Part shown: in pieces, positions 25,191 to 39,779 of the stretch
How the letters are laid out: every line of letters begins with the position of its first letter
Position numbering within the stretch: position 1 is the stretch's first letter
Source of the DNA: Rusavskia elegans
Lineage: Eukaryota > Ascomycota > Lecanoromycetes > Teloschistales > Teloschistaceae
NCBI GenBank assembly: GCA_011316305.1
Contig: SAUG01000025.1
Coordinates: 124,001 to 188,000 of the forward strand
Reading direction: 5' to 3'
DNA length: 64,000 nucleotides
Notes under the pieces: generated by a model
Databases searched by the model: none
What the model was told of the DNA's origin: nothing
What the model saw: the letters and a program-made list of their open reading frames with translations, nothing else
Translations under genes and position numbers: made by a program

Positions 25191-28100
25191 GTTTTAAAAA
25201 CGTCGGAAATATCCGAATTCTAATTTTTAGAAATTAAAACTATTAATACCCCGGCCTATTAGGCGGTTTCACTATTATTAGTAAATATTTTAATATCTTT
25301 CGCTATTTTAAACTCGTTAAATGAATTTTCGTAAATAATATTTTTAATAGTATTATTAAAAATCTTATTTCTAGTATTATTTTCTTCGATTTTTGTAGAT
25401 ATCTAGAAAGGTATTTCGAATTAATACTATATTGAAAAACATAAACGATTATATTAATATAGTTATTTAAAAAAAAAGAAAAATTATTTCGTATTACGAT
25501 AAATAGTTAATAGTAAAATTAAAATAAATACTATTAATTATAGTATTTTATTTTGATATAATCTATACATTTATAGATTATTTCTATTTAATTTTATTTT
25601 TCTTCTTATTATATTTCAGTTTACTATTTAATAAATAGATTACTCTAATTATATATTTCGATAAACTTTTAAATATTTTAAAAATTTTTTATTATTACTA
25701 GTATTTATATTCTTTCAAATAATTAATTTATTTAATCAGATACTCTGTTTTTAGTTTTTCGTTTTTTTTAAATCTCGTAAATCTTTTATCTAAAATAGTT
25801 TCTACCTTCTATTTTATTTTTATTATTAATAAAATCTGGTAATAGATATTCTAGCAATTCGCTATTTTAATAGCGATAAAACTTTTTTAATAAAAATATA
25901 TAAAAAGTATTATAGATTTTTAATTTAAATAGAAAAACTAACTAGTAAATCCAAAAGTTTATATATTTCGAAATTCGATATAAATCTACGAATTTAAAAT
26001 AATTTTATTTAATTATTTAAATTTTAGATTTTTTAGAAATAATAGTTTTAAATTACTAACTATATATTTCATCGATTGATCTTTTTTATTATAGTATTTA
26101 ATCTAGTTTATTTAAATTTATATTTATTTATATATATCGATTTGTATTATTTCCGAAAATAAACGATTTTTATCTTTACTTTTTTTTTCTATAACGTTAT
26201 TTTTAATATCTTCGAATATTATATCTAGATTATAGTTTATAAACGTTTCGAAAAAAGATATTAATATAACGTTATATTCGTTATTATTATAAACGAATTT
26301 AGTTAAAAAATAAAAGTTTAATATAATTTTTCCATTTTTTTGAAATATATATCTTTATATAATATTTTAATAATTAGTTTTGTCGTTTAATCTATCTATA
26401 TATTTAAAGATAGAATTTAGTAATAAAATAGTTTTTAATTTTTAAATAATAACAGATCTCCGATTAGAATTCGTTTATAAATAGTAAAAATCGCTAATAA
26501 TTCTATTAGAAATAAATTTTTCATATTAAAGTTATTAATAATAAATTCCATAAAACATTTCGCGTTAATTATTTTCCGATATAGAATATATCTCGATAAT
26601 TTAATAATTCGATCGATTACTACTAGTATTAAATCTACTACGTTTTAACTATATAGGTAGAATAGTAATCTAGTAATAAAATCTATCGCTATTTGATTCT
26701 ATAGCTATATAGAATATAGAAGATTTTAGAACTTTTTATATATTTTATATCTATAGAGTTTATTAGTTAATAAATAAAATTTATTTTTATATATTCCACT
26801 ATATACTTTGATATATTCGTCTAGCTATAGCTATAATAAATAAACGATAAAGTTCGCTAATATCTAAAATATCTAGTTTTAAAATTATTATAGTATATTA
26901 CTAAAAGTTTTATCTATAGGACTTCGTTTTCGGAAATATATAAAGATTTTTTATAAAAGAAAAAACTAGTTTCTGCTTCTATATTCTATAACCCGATCTT
27001 TTTTTCGATTTACGTTAAATAAATCTATATACGTTTCTATATATCTACGTTTTAATTTTAAAATTGAAAAGATATATTATATATATTAGAAGTTACTTTA
27101 CTTTAAACTATTATAACAATAGTAGCTATTTTTATAATTAAATAATAAATATCTAGATTATTGTATATATTTCTAATAATAAAATATTATTTTTATTATT
27201 TTGAATTTTTTTAAATGTTATTAAAAGTTTTTAAATCTTTTAGTTATACGCTCGCGTAAATTAAAGTTAATTCGAATCGTTTATAATAAAGGCCGTTTAG
27301 TACTAAAATCTTATTTACGTAAATTAAATTTCTATTAAAATAAAGATAATATTATTTAGATTTAAAGATTAAAATTTTTATAATCCGACCTTTTAAATAG
27401 CGGATTAGCTAGATTTATCTTTTTTAAAAAATAGAAAATATCTAAATCTATAGTAGCTAATCCAATAATCTAGCGGTATTAATAGATTTTAAATTTTTTA
27501 ACTATTATAACTTTTACTATAAATTTTATATTTTTAAAATATATTTCTATTATTTAATATTTTAATAACAGTAAATAATTCGGTATTATATATCTCGTAA
27601 TTACGTTCGGTAGAAATTATATTTTTTAATTAAAATATAATTTGGCGCTAGCGACTATATTTATTAGATTAAAATATAATTTTAGCTAATTCGATTCTAA
27701 AAATATCAATTATAATATAGATATTTTTTTCTAGTATTAACTACTATAATATTTCGGCTGTATCGAAAATATATTTTAAATTTTCGAAAACTTTTAGATT
27801 CCGATAATCTAATAAAACGATTTTAATTTTTTTTCCGCTAAAATTTTCTAAAAATAAACTTGTTAGAAATATTATAATCCGAATCTACTAGTTAATAAAC
27901 CGTCGATAAAAATTTATAAATTCTAAAAAAATCTATATTTCCCGGTAATTTTTTAGAACCGCCTATTATTTAATTGTTATTATTTATTCTAGATCTATTA
28001 TTATATTTTCTATAAATATAATGATGATTGAAAATTCTAGATTTTTAATATTAAAAATATACTTTTTAAAAATAAAATACAATTATTTATTTTAGATTTT

Positions 28101-30464
28101 TTGAATAATTTACCGAATATAATTATAATTTTTTTTTAAATTAAAAAAAATTGGAAAATTATCTAAATAAACTATATAATAAATTTTAATAAATTTTTTA
28201 AATTTCAATTAATATAAATTTAAAAGATTATAGATCTATTAATAAAATCGAAAGATATAATAAAATATTTAAAATATCTATTTTTTATATAAAATTTAAT
28301 ATTCTATTTATTATATACTTTTATCCGAATTCGATAGTAGATATTTTAAATAATATATTTGGAACAATATTTAACTTTATATAATCGATCTAGAGTTTTA
28401 AAAATAAAAAGTAATAAATAACGATTTTTAATCGTTTCTTTATAAAAACCTCTATAGTCGATATATATACGAAAACTACTATCTTTTTTTAATATAAAAA
28501 GGATTAGATTTTATATAGAAAATATTATATGACGGATCTAGGCCTTTTTTAAAACGTTATTTAGATAATTATATAATTTATCGAGCTCGCGTTTAAATAG
28601 AATATAGATTAGATTATATAATAGATTTCGTCTATTTAATTCGATTATATAATTAATAGTCTTAAACGTCGGTAGAAATTCTGTTAATTATATATTATAA
28701 ATTCGATTTCTTTATATATAGATTTTAGAATCGACGATTCGATCTATTATAAATCTTCATTATTTTTAATTTTATTGTCGGCTTCTATATATATAGCGAT
28801 ACTGCTAGTTTCGATTTATATAATAGTATTATTATTAGATTTTTTATATATAGCGGTAATCGATATTATATACATTTAAATGAAATTTTCGATTTATAAT
28901 ATATAAATAAAATTTACCGATAAATTTATATTAAAATAGATTAACTATTTTATATCCGTTTTAGTATTTTATATTTTTTCGTTACAGATTGAAAATCGCA
29001 ATTATTTTAACTTTAAAACTATAACTATATATATTTTATATAAGTTTAATATATTTAGAAAACAATTAAATTTATCTATTTTATTTAAAATCTAAAATCG
29101 CGATATATTTATTTTCCGACGGCTTTATTTATCTATTATTATCTAGTCTAAATCGTATTTCTTATAATAGATAGTACGCTAATTTCTAATCTATTAAAAA
29201 TGAAAAATTTTTAATTTTTAAATAAATTTTAGATTATATTAAATAATAAAAGTTTATAAAATAATATTAATTTAAAAATCTAAATCTATAATCGTTTTAA
29301 TTCTACTATACTCTTTTACTAGTAACTCGATAAATACTTTTATTAAATAGCCGATTTTTATTTTAATTTATTTATTCTAGACTTTTATCGAATCTTTAAC
29401 TAATTCTTTTTATTTTTTTAACTAGTTAGTACTATTAGGATTGCTTTTTATTTTATTAATTATAGATTTTTTAAAAAATCTATTATCGTTACTATAAAAG
29501 TTCTTAAATTTCTAATTAATTTAATTATAGTTCTAGTTCTAGAGGTAATATTTGGATTAAAAATCGATATTACTATATTTAGAATATATATTAGATTTAT
29601 TGCTTTACTTTTATTTTTTGAAGTAAATATTTTTAACGTTAGAAATATTTTCTCTATTAATATTATTCCGATTATTCTATAATCGGCCTTTCCGATTCTA
29701 ATTTTTAAAATTTTAAAATTTTTTTACTATACGGAAACGGTTTAGATCTTTTAATAAATTAATTCTATAACTAATCTAATATCGCTTTAATTATATTTAT
29801 CTATCGAATATTTTAAACTATTTATTTATTAGAGTCGAAATCTTTTAACTTTGCGTTTTAAACGCGTATAGTACGCTATAAATTCGGATAAAATTTTTTA
29901 AAAAAAAATAAAATCGAATACTATTTTTCCGATAAAGAAAATAACTAGGCTTTTAATAATATAAAGAAATTATAAAATTCTATAATATTTCAATTTTTAT
30001 TTTAGATTATACGAGAATAGTTCGTTATAGTATCTAATAAATAGAATCCAAAGTTAGTAATAAAATTTAAAAAAAGTCTATAAATTTATTTTATAATATA
30101 CTATTAAAAGTATTTGTATTTGTTGAAAAAAATTTTTCTCCCAATTAATTGCTTTAATTTCTAATTTTTAATAAAGTTTTAAATCCATCGGATTTAATCT
30201 ATATAAATAGATAAAATGTCAAATTAATAAAACGTATTTTTATAGAATTCGATTTATTTATAATATTTTATTAAAAATTATATATGGCCGTATTACTAGA
30301 CTTTTTTAATTTTAATTTTTAACGATATATATAACGCTCGCGAATATCTAATAGCTAGTTTAAAAGAAAACAAATCGATATTTAAAATGAAATTCGAATC
30401 TATTATATAAAAAGCTTTTACTTTATAATATATTTTTAAAAAAAATCTTTTTTTTACTACTATT

Positions 30465-30678
30465 ATAGTAGTTAGAGTTTTGAACTATATAAACGATTTA
30501 AAAGATTATAGAATATATAGCTGGATTATATAGTTATATACGAATTCTGATATTAACTAATCCGGTCGCTAATTATAAAAACGAATATAGAAATCGATAT
30601 AAAACTAGTATAAAAATACTTATATATATAAATACTTTACTTTTTTTTAATTATTGAAAATTAGTTTAGAATTCTATA
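30465..30678 (+). repeat. gypsy C 5' LTR
   Basis: 214 bp, beginning ATAGTAGTTAG and ending TTCTATA. Matches about 345-558 and 39780-39927. Confidence 0.75.
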
Positions 30679-32677
30679 CTATTGAATAGTAGTAACTTTT
30701 TAAAACTATAAACGATCTAATTTTATTCTATTATTATAATTGTTTTAAATCGATTTTATTTATCTTTATAAATAAAATTTTCTAAATTCGAATATAAGTT
30801 TTCGATTTAGATCCGTTTTCAACTTTTAATTCGATATCGATATAGAATAAATAACGATATATAATAAAAATACGGTCTTTTCTAAAATTTATATAAAATC
30901 GAATTTTCGTAATAAAATCTTTTTAAATAATCTGTTTATAATATAATTCGCTACTATTTTTACTATAAAGAAAAATACTTTTAGAAAAAATATTAGTTTC
31001 GGAAATATTCTAGATATTTTCGAAAATAATAATTTTTATAATAGTAATATAAAAGTAGGCCTAATAGTAGATATAACCGATCATTTAATCGTTTTCGTAT
31101 ATACCGTGGAAATAGTTATATCGATTTAAACTATCGTTATTCCGGCTATAATAGTTTTAATTTAAAACTACTAGAACTTTTTAGTAGAAATTCTAATCCG
31201 CTATTATATAAATCTATTTTTTTTAAAATTTTTAAAATTTCTATAGTTTATATAATATAGAATATCTATAATAAAAATCTTTCTAATTTTAAAAATTATA
31301 AACGTAACTATTATATTATTTATATCTAATTCTACTGGTATAAATATTATTATTAATTCTATAATATAATAATTTCGGATACTATTTTCTATAGTAGCTA
31401 GTATTTTATTAATAATACTAAACCGTCGTATATTAAATAGATTTTTAATCTCGATGAAAACTTCTAGAAATATTTCTATAAAGCTTTTCTAAATCGATAA
31501 AATAAATCGAATTTTATAGAAAAAACATTAGCTATTTATTATAAACTAGTCTAAATTAAAACTTCTAGCGATATTGAAATAAACTATTCTATATATATTA
31601 AAAATAAAGATAACGAATTTACTATTTTCAAATATTCTATTAATTATTTAAAAGCTAATATCTAGTTAACTACTAAATTATATCCCGCTTTATAATAATA
31701 AAGCGAATAACTATTAAATTTTCGAATATTATAAATATTATAACGATAATTATAATAGTTAATATAAAATATTATAGTAACAGAAACGCTATAGCTATTT
31801 TTATAGACGAATAATCTACTACCGTCGAAATTAACTCTATAAATACTATTCGTCGAAACGGTCGAAACAGCCGTAGCCGAAATCGAAATAATCAAAAAGA
31901 AAAAAGTAAATAAAAAGAATTTAAAAATATTAATAAAAACTATAACTATAAAAAATCTAGTTATTAAGAAAAAGTATATTAGAATATTTATATTCTAGAA
32001 TATATTTTCGAAAACTAGATTTTTTTCGAAAAAAAAATCTATCGCTAACTATTAAAAATAGATTATTAGAAAATAAATAGTATTTTATATATTCAAATAT
32101 ACGAACGCTTTTAATAAAAAGCTTTTAATAATAAGAAAAATAGTTTAGTTTAGTTAAGTACGGATTAAAAAATTAGAAATAATTTTTAAAAAGATATCGA
32201 AAGAGATTTTAACTATTTACCGTAATATAATACTTTTATTTATAGGTATATAAAATAGTAAATAAAGTTTTTATATAAATCGAATATCGGAATTTAAAAA
32301 ACAGATATAGTTAAATCTAGAAATTAATAAAAATTATTTTAAAATCTTTTTTCATTTAAATACTATTAATAATTTTATTACTAATCATATTATTAATCTT
32401 TTAAAATTAGAGTTCTAGTAGTTATCGGATAAAATATAATTCGAAAATAATAAAACTATAGATATTTTAGAAATAGTAGAATATCTATATTTTTATAGTA
32501 TTTTTTCTACTACTAATTTTTATATAATATTAGATATAAACTATAATTTAAAGTTGAAAAAGACTTTTGACAGTAATATAATTTAATATCTAATTTTAAT
32601 ATTTTGGAAATTCGAATTTAAAAAGATAGAATTATATATCGATTATATAATTTCTCGAATATATATTATTTATAGCT

Positions 32678-33130
32678 AGACTGGCCGTCGGATCGGATTT
32701 CGAACCGAATCGTTTTCGATTTTTCTAGATATCGAACCGACTCGGTTCTGAGTTAAATTCGAATTTCCGAATTCGACCCGCTAAAACCGCGAAAATCTAG
32801 TATAAAAGTATAATTCTAATATAAAAATAATATCTACCTATTAAAAATTTAATTAATAAAAGAAAATATATTATCTATATATATTATCTATAGATAAAAT
32901 GAATTATTTATTTATTTATTATAATAATTATAGTATTATACTCTATATATAAGTTTTAATAGATCGGGTCGGATTCCCGTCGGTTTTTATTTTATAATCC
33001 GACCCGATTTTCGGTTTTAATTTTAGGAACCGACCTGTACCGTTTAGCGGGTCGAATCGAACCGACTCGCTAAAATTTAGGTCGAGTTTCCGAAGTACCG
33101 ACGGAAACCCGTACCGAAGTGGTCAGTTTA
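32678..33130. mobile_element. hAT-like MITE 2 (453 bp)
   Basis: The ends are TAGACTGGCCGTCGG and the complement of TAAACTGACCACTTCG. A perfect 8-bp duplication, TTTATAGC, lies at 32670-32677 and 33131-33138. Subterminal GGGTCGG/CCGACCC motifs and the internal 'TATAAAAGTATAA' block match the other MITEs. It is inserted in gypsy C. Confidence 0.85.
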
Positions 33131-33474
33131 TTTATAGCTTTTTAAAAATACTCCGATCGAGTTTCTCGAAACTAATTTTAAAAGATATAAATAATTTATT
33201 AGAACGGATATATAAATCTATTTATATATTTAAATAAAACGAATCTAACTTCTCGGAATATTTTAACTCGGTTTAGAAAATAAAAAACTGAATAAAACTA
33301 AATAGAATTTTCGGTTCAAAACTTTTAAAATTTTAAATTCAAAAATATTTTTATAATAAAATTACTACCGGAAAGAATATTAGATTATATAATCAAAATC
33401 GCGATAATAAATCTACTAATAGAATTTATTATAGCTTATTGTTTAAATAGAATAAAAAATAGAAATATTAGATT

Positions 33475-33689
33475 TGTAGAATTCCAAGCTGATTTCCTAT
33501 GACTATAGAGAAGTGAGGTATTTATATACACAAGCATCTCCACGCTAGGCCTATACCCGCTTCTACACCCGCTCTTGCGATTAGCGACCGGATCAGTTAG
33601 TATCCGAATTCGTACACAACTGTACAATCCAGATATATATTCCATGACCCCTTAAGCCGTTCGTGTGGTTCAAAACCCTGACCACTACA
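33475..33689. mobile_element. Solo LTR, not RIPed
   Basis: A 215-bp insert beginning TGTAGAATTCC and ending CACTACA, so with TG...CA termini and a perfect 5-bp terminal inversion. GATT flanks it at 33471-33474 and 33690-33693. It is rich in CA and TG in contrast to the gypsy C sequence around it. No internal element remains, which fits LTR-LTR recombination or loss. Its parent family is not represented elsewhere in the window. A short open frame antisense to it is incidental. Confidence 0.6.
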
Positions 33690-36395
33690 GATTAAATATT
33701 CTACTAAACGAAAATTAATTCGATTAAATTAAATTTTTAAATACGCGTCTGTTCTTTTTATTAAAAGGAAAAGACGGTAACTAGCGTATATATATCGCCT
33801 ATCCGAGTTTCAATAAAATAACTGTACAGGATAGATATATATTATTAAATATTTAAGATTTACTAGATATTATCGGGAGAGCGAAATATTTTAGAAAAAT
33901 TAATTAAATAAACAATTATTAGTAAATTAATATTATTAAAGAAATTCGTATAAGAATAGCTTTTAATAAAAAATTTAGTAAATATAAACTTATAGTTATA
34001 CTATTTAATTTAATAAATATATTTATAATATATTAAATTATAATTAATAATATATCTAAACTATTTTTCGATAATTTTATTATATTTCACCTCGATAATC
34101 TTTTAATCTATTTAAAGAAATAAAGAAAAGTATATATAATATATTAAAACTATTATAAAAATATTACAAAAAAACTAATTATTTATAAAACCTTCGAAGT
34201 ATCTATTTTTCAAAAAGTAAATTAAATTCTATAGATATATTATAAGTGATAGAATAGTCTATATAGATATAGCGAAAGTAAAAACTATTAAAAGCTAGCT
34301 GCTACTATAAACGGTATATAATATATAATTTTTTTTGGAATTATATATCTATTATCGGAAGTTTATTAAAGATTTTATATTAATTTATAGATTTTTCTAT
34401 AAACTAATCTAAAATTTAAAAGATAAAAAAATATAAATTGATTAAAATGAATTTATTAATTCGGAATAAATATAAACTAATAAAAAATATTATAATAAAT
34501 AATTAAGTATTTATATAACCCGATATAATTTTCTCTTTTATTATAAAATGCCGTTTTCTATTAGATTAATACCGATAGTATTAAATAGTCTATTACTTTC
34601 GAAAATAAAATATTTATATCTATAGAATATAATTACGCTATTTAAAACGAGAACTTTTTACTATTAAAAGATCTCTATAGCGATAGTATTATTATATCGA
34701 AAATAGAATAAATATAGTTATAAGAAAGAATTATATAGATTTATAATATTTTAATATTACTATTAAACTTTCTAAAAGATTCGTTTACTAGCTCGTAGAA
34801 TTTAAAAAATATAAATTTAATATTAAATATAAACCGGGTAGTAAAATAATAGTAGTAGATATTTTAAACCGAAAAGGCGACTTCTAGCTATTTACTAGTA
34901 AAGTTAATAAGTATACGATTTTATTTAATAATTCTATTAAAATTTATACGAAATCCGGAACTCTATTTAATAATTCGAAAATAAAAACTATTTTAGAAAA
35001 ATATAAATATTATTTCCGAATTAAAAATAATATAATAAATATCGAAATTTATTTTAAAATAGTTAGATAAACGATATTTTAATATAGATTTATATAAATT
35101 CTCTAGACTATATCTATCAATCATATAGTTACTATTTATATAAATAGAAATAAATATTATTTATAATTAATAGTAGTACCCCGAAATAAAGAAAGATATT
35201 AAATATTATATTATTTACTATCCCGAATATTAGCTTACAACTAAATTCGTTATAAAAAATAGAATATAATATATCTTTTAAATATCTAGATAGATAGATT
35301 AAATTCTTTTAAATAGTAGAAATTCGATTTCATCGATTTTTTACTAGAAATCGAATAAAATAATAAATAGATTATAATTACGATTAACAATATTATTAGA
35401 TAGTCTATAGGTTAAAAATTTCTAAATATAATAGTAGAGATACTAGCCGAATTTATTGACTATCGGAACTACTTTAATTATAGCTTTCTAAAAGAAATTA
35501 TTACTAATCGAGGTATAAATCTTTAAGCTTTAGCTATAGACGAGGTATACCGCCTACTAGAAGTTAAGTATCGAGGTATAATATTTTATTACCTACGAAT
35601 AAATAGCGTTACTAAAAGATTTAATAGAATTTTCGGAAATATATTAACTAAATATTATATCGAATAGCCGAAAAAGATTTAGAACTATTATTTAAACTAA
35701 GTTTTATTTACTAAATATATCTATACGTATATTACTACTAGATTTTTATCTTTCTATTTATTTTATTACGTTAATCCGATACTATCGACTAATATTTCTA
35801 GCTTTTTTCCGGAAGAATATAATAAAAGAATCGATTATATACTAATTTTTTTTTCGCGATCGAATTAAAGTATTTAAAGATATAATAATATAAATAAAAG
35901 TTAATAAAAAAGTATAGATTTCGAAGATAAAAAGTAATATTTTTATTAAAAGAAATATAGTTTGAATTAAAATTAAATTATTTTAAATATTTAAAGTTAA
36001 TTAGTATAATCTATATAAAGTTATTTAGACTAACATTTTAAATATTTGTATTTTTAAATTTTTAAATGAATTAACTAATAGATATTGAATTAGTAGAAAT
36101 TATATAAAGAATTATTTTATAGAAAAAAATATTACTATTAGATAGAAAATATTCTGAAGATATAAAAAATTAAAAAAAGTTACTATAAAATCGTCTCCGC
36201 TAGACGAAAAACGTAAATAAAAAAAATCTCGCAAGTTAAAATCTAAAGAAAATCTAGATAATAATTATTTATCTAAATTTAGATCTATATTTAAAAATAA
36301 AATCCGTAAAAAAAGTAATAATAAAATATAAATTTCTAGAAAAAAAAATTAGTTAGATTTTTAATTTTATTTATTATTTTATATATTCGTATATA

Positions 36396-37298
36396 TAGAC
36401 TGACTGTCGAGTCGAATTTCGAATTCGGATTCGTATTCCGGGTTCGAACCGAATCGGTTCCGACTTTTCTAGATACCGAACCGACGGGTTTTCGATTTCT
36501 AGTCGAAGAACCGATCCGACCCGACTCGAAATCGCTAAGACGTTAAACTCTAGTATAAAAGTATAATTCTAGTATAAAAGTTATATCTATTTATTTTAAA
36601 AAACCTTAATTAATTAACCCCGCTAGCTAAAAGAGTCCTAATTTGATTAATAATATTATCTAACAATATTACTAATAAGAATATAATAAATAAATAATAT
36701 ATATTATATTTAAATTATAGGCCTGGTGGCGCAGCGGCAACGCTGCGTGACCGGGAGGCCTAGCGGATCCAGCGCTCTTCGGAGTTAGCGGAGTTAATCC
36801 GGCGGGTCGGGGGTTCGAATCCCTCGAAGGCCAACCTAATACTTGAGTTTTTTCTATCGACTAAATCGATTTTTATAGAGTTTAAAATACAGAAAGACTA
36901 GATAGTGGATCGTCTCGGCCTAGCCCGATCGATCGAATTTAATTGAATTAATTAATAAAGTTAAATAGATTACGGTTTCCCTCTAGGTTTTAGTCCAAAT
37001 CTAGCTCCTTCGGGTATCTTTAATTCGAGTTTTCGGTAAAATACTTGAATACCAAATAATTACGTAATCTGATCGGTTTAGCGCCTCTAGCGTTGGAATC
37101 GTAAAAGACTAAAATCAAAATCCGAATGATTAATCGCATATATATATTTAAATTATAATAAAGGCTTAGCGGGTTTCCGTCGGATTTTCGGATTCGATCC
37201 GGAATCGACCGTTTAGCGAATCGAACCGGTTCGATCCGTTAAAAAATCGAGTCGGGTTTTATATACCGACGAGAACTCGTATCGAAGTGGCTAGCCTA
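36396..37298. mobile_element. hAT-like MITE 3, carrying a SINE
   Basis: The ends are TAGACTGACTGTCG and the complement of TAGGCTAGCCACTTCG. A perfect 8-bp duplication, CGTATATA, lies at 36388-36395 and 37299-37306. Without the SINE at 36720-37143 and its duplication the MITE is about 465 bp, the same size as its relatives. It lies inside gypsy C. Confidence 0.85.
36720..37143 (+). mobile_element. tRNA-derived SINE, copy 1 (424 bp)
   Basis: The head resembles a tRNA. It has an A-box-like 'TGGCGCAGCGGCAACGC' and a B box, GGTTCGAATCC, near 36809-36819. An acceptor-like pairing joins GGCCT at the start with AGGCC near 36828. A body of about 300 bp follows and ends in a (TA)n-like tail. A perfect 14-bp duplication, ATATTTAAATTATA, lies at 36706-36719 and 37144-37157. 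It is only slightly RIPed, so it is recent or was protected by its short length. RNA polymerase III transcription from the internal boxes is inferred. Confidence 0.85.
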
Positions 37299-38394
37299 CG
37301 TATATATTAGAGTATAATTTAATTCTAGTCTAGATACGATATTCTTATTTTTTATTTATTTTAAAAAAAGTTATTTTTATTAAGTTCCCGTAGAATAAAA
37401 AGTAAATAAAGATATAAATAATTTTAAAATAATATTAAAAACGAAACTTTTTACTAGTTTACGAAATTATATTTGATAAAAATTTAATAACGATTCTAAA
37501 TATAGTTTTATATTTTAAAATATATATAATATATAATCTATTGATTGGAAAAGTTTAAATCGAGAATTGAATAAATTAAGTTTTTCTATAATCTAGTAGA
37601 TAGCTAAAATATAATAAAATCGTCTTTTATAATATAACTATCGTATTTTAAATATAGCTACGCCGAAGTTTAAATAATTATCTATTACTTTATAGTTTTA
37701 ATATATCTATCGTTTTTAATAAAATCGAAGCTTCTATTAAAAACTAGAGCGGTTTTTATTAATAAAATTAAAGTTTTTACGTTCGTATTTTCTTTCGTTC
37801 TAGAATCGATCTATTTAATATTAAATTGCTATATTTTATATTTTAAAGGTATATATATAGTAAATTCTACGGCGAGCCGTATAGATATTAATAGAAATAG
37901 TCGGTAAAGATAGTATATTCTTTAGGTCCGAAGATATAGAAAAGAAAGAAAATAATTTCTTAAAAAATATAGAATCAAGCTAAAATTCTAATAATATATA
38001 ATCGGTACCCGATAAAAATATATAGCTAAACGAGTTTATAGTCTTTAATATATACGATAGATATCCAATTAATAGATAACTACTAACTTTATTTCTTTTA
38101 ATTATATTCGCTAACGAAGTTTCGGTTTAAATTATAGAAAGCTTACTTTTATATTTAGATTAACTAGAATTGTTTATAGTAGATTAGAAAGATAAAGTTA
38201 AAAGATTAAAATTTCTATTCTTTTATAGAAAGTCGAACTAGATAGTATTACGATCTATAGTTCGCTTTAATAATAAACGACGCAGCTGTAACAGAGTAAA
38301 AGAAAGCGGTAGAACGTTATCGCCTATATAGTTTCTAGCTCTCGAATTTGTTTAGTATTTAGAAAATTACAGAATTTAAATCTATAACGGAAAT

Positions 38395-38960
38395 TCTATA
38401 TCCATTACCAAAAGTGTCGACCCCGTTTAAAGTTAATTGAATAGATTTGAACTGGTAAGCGGGTTTGATTCTATATCCTGCCTAGCGCGTTATAAAAGCG
38501 CTTATAAGCAAGCCTTTCGTTTATAAACAAGATTTTAGCTTATAAACGCCCTGAACGCTTTAAACGAGTTTTGAAATTTTTAAAAAAAATCTTTTAAAAA
38601 CTCTAAGTCCTTCTATCTAATAGGGCTACTAGTATCCTATAAGATATCTATACTAGAAGACCTTTAGCGTAGATTTCAAAAATTTTATTTATAGAACGCT
38701 AGCGTTACTAGTTTCTAAACTAGAGGCTTCCCGTTATTAAACGAGAACTAACGGATACTAAACTTTAAAAAGTTTAATTTTAAAATTTTAAATATAGATA
38801 AAATATACGTTTTTAGAATATATCTAAATTTTTCTATTTATTAAATAAGATAATCCTATTTAAATCGATTTAAACCGGTTCAAACCGGCTCAATCGATTC
38901 TGAGCGCTTTTTTTATTTTAAAATACTATAAGCGGGTTGTATATTTACTGATATCGGCTA
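38395..38960. other. Partly non-RIPed segment with TTATAA(A/G)CG motifs
   Basis: Within gypsy C territory this stretch has more G+C and keeps some CA and TG. From about 38490 to 38560 it repeats short motifs such as GCGCTTATAAGC and GTTTATAAAC, several of them palindromic. Around 38865-38900 it has 'AAACCGGTTCAAACCGG'. Such iterated subterminal motifs suggest a DNA-transposon insert, but I could not find convincing inverted ends or a target duplication. No gene is visible. Confidence 0.35.
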
Positions 38961-39779
38961 TAGATTATAATTTTTAAAAAAATAAATACGAATATTTACT
39001 TTAGTAATATTTTTATAAATAGTTATTATATATATTTTTGGAATTTGTATTATATATTTATATAATATATAAAGAAATTAAATATTATTACTAGTATAAA
39101 AATTATGAAATTTATTTATTTATATCCTATATAATTAAAATAAAGTTAATTATTTAAATAAAAGTAAATCGTATTTATCTAAAAAACGATTTATTTATAT
39201 AAAAATAGTATTAAATTTTTAAAAGTATATAATTTAGATAAATCGACTAAATTTACTAAAATATTCTATACGAATCTCGACGTTTTAATACCGGAAATTA
39301 TTAGAAAAGATAACGTTTTCTAAAATAAATTAACGGAACTATTAATATAAGCAATATTTTTATTATATATATTTAATTTACGTTTCTAGTATTTTATAAA
39401 AATAGTACCGACTTTTATAAATAATAATTACTATTTTATTTACTTGCTCTTAATTATTATATAAAAGTTTTATAGTAATTTTGACCGTCGCCGGATTGGA
39501 TAGGATATACTATAATAGTTATTATTACGATTATAAAAATAGATAATCGATAATATTATTAGAAGAAAAAGTTTCGAAAATTAAAAAGTTCGAAGTTATA
39601 GTAGTCGATAGTAAATTTCTACTAATATATTTAGTTACACCTATATAAATTATATAATGATAAACTTTTACTTTTTATTTTACTTTGGTTAATATTATTA
39701 ATTATAGAATTAATTTTATTACTATTTAGTTTTGGAAAATATTTACGCTCTCCTATATTTTATTTAAGAAAAGGAAAAG

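Noticed and set aside
31662..31895. 77-codon frame within gypsy C
   Set aside because: It lies antisense to the gypsy C coding direction in RIPed sequence and has no recognisable features.
36720..36832. Functional tRNA gene
   Set aside because: The tRNA-like head is part of a roughly 424-bp unit that recurs at 49490 and 54843 with flanking target duplications, so it is a SINE. The segment is also too long to fold as a normal tRNA.
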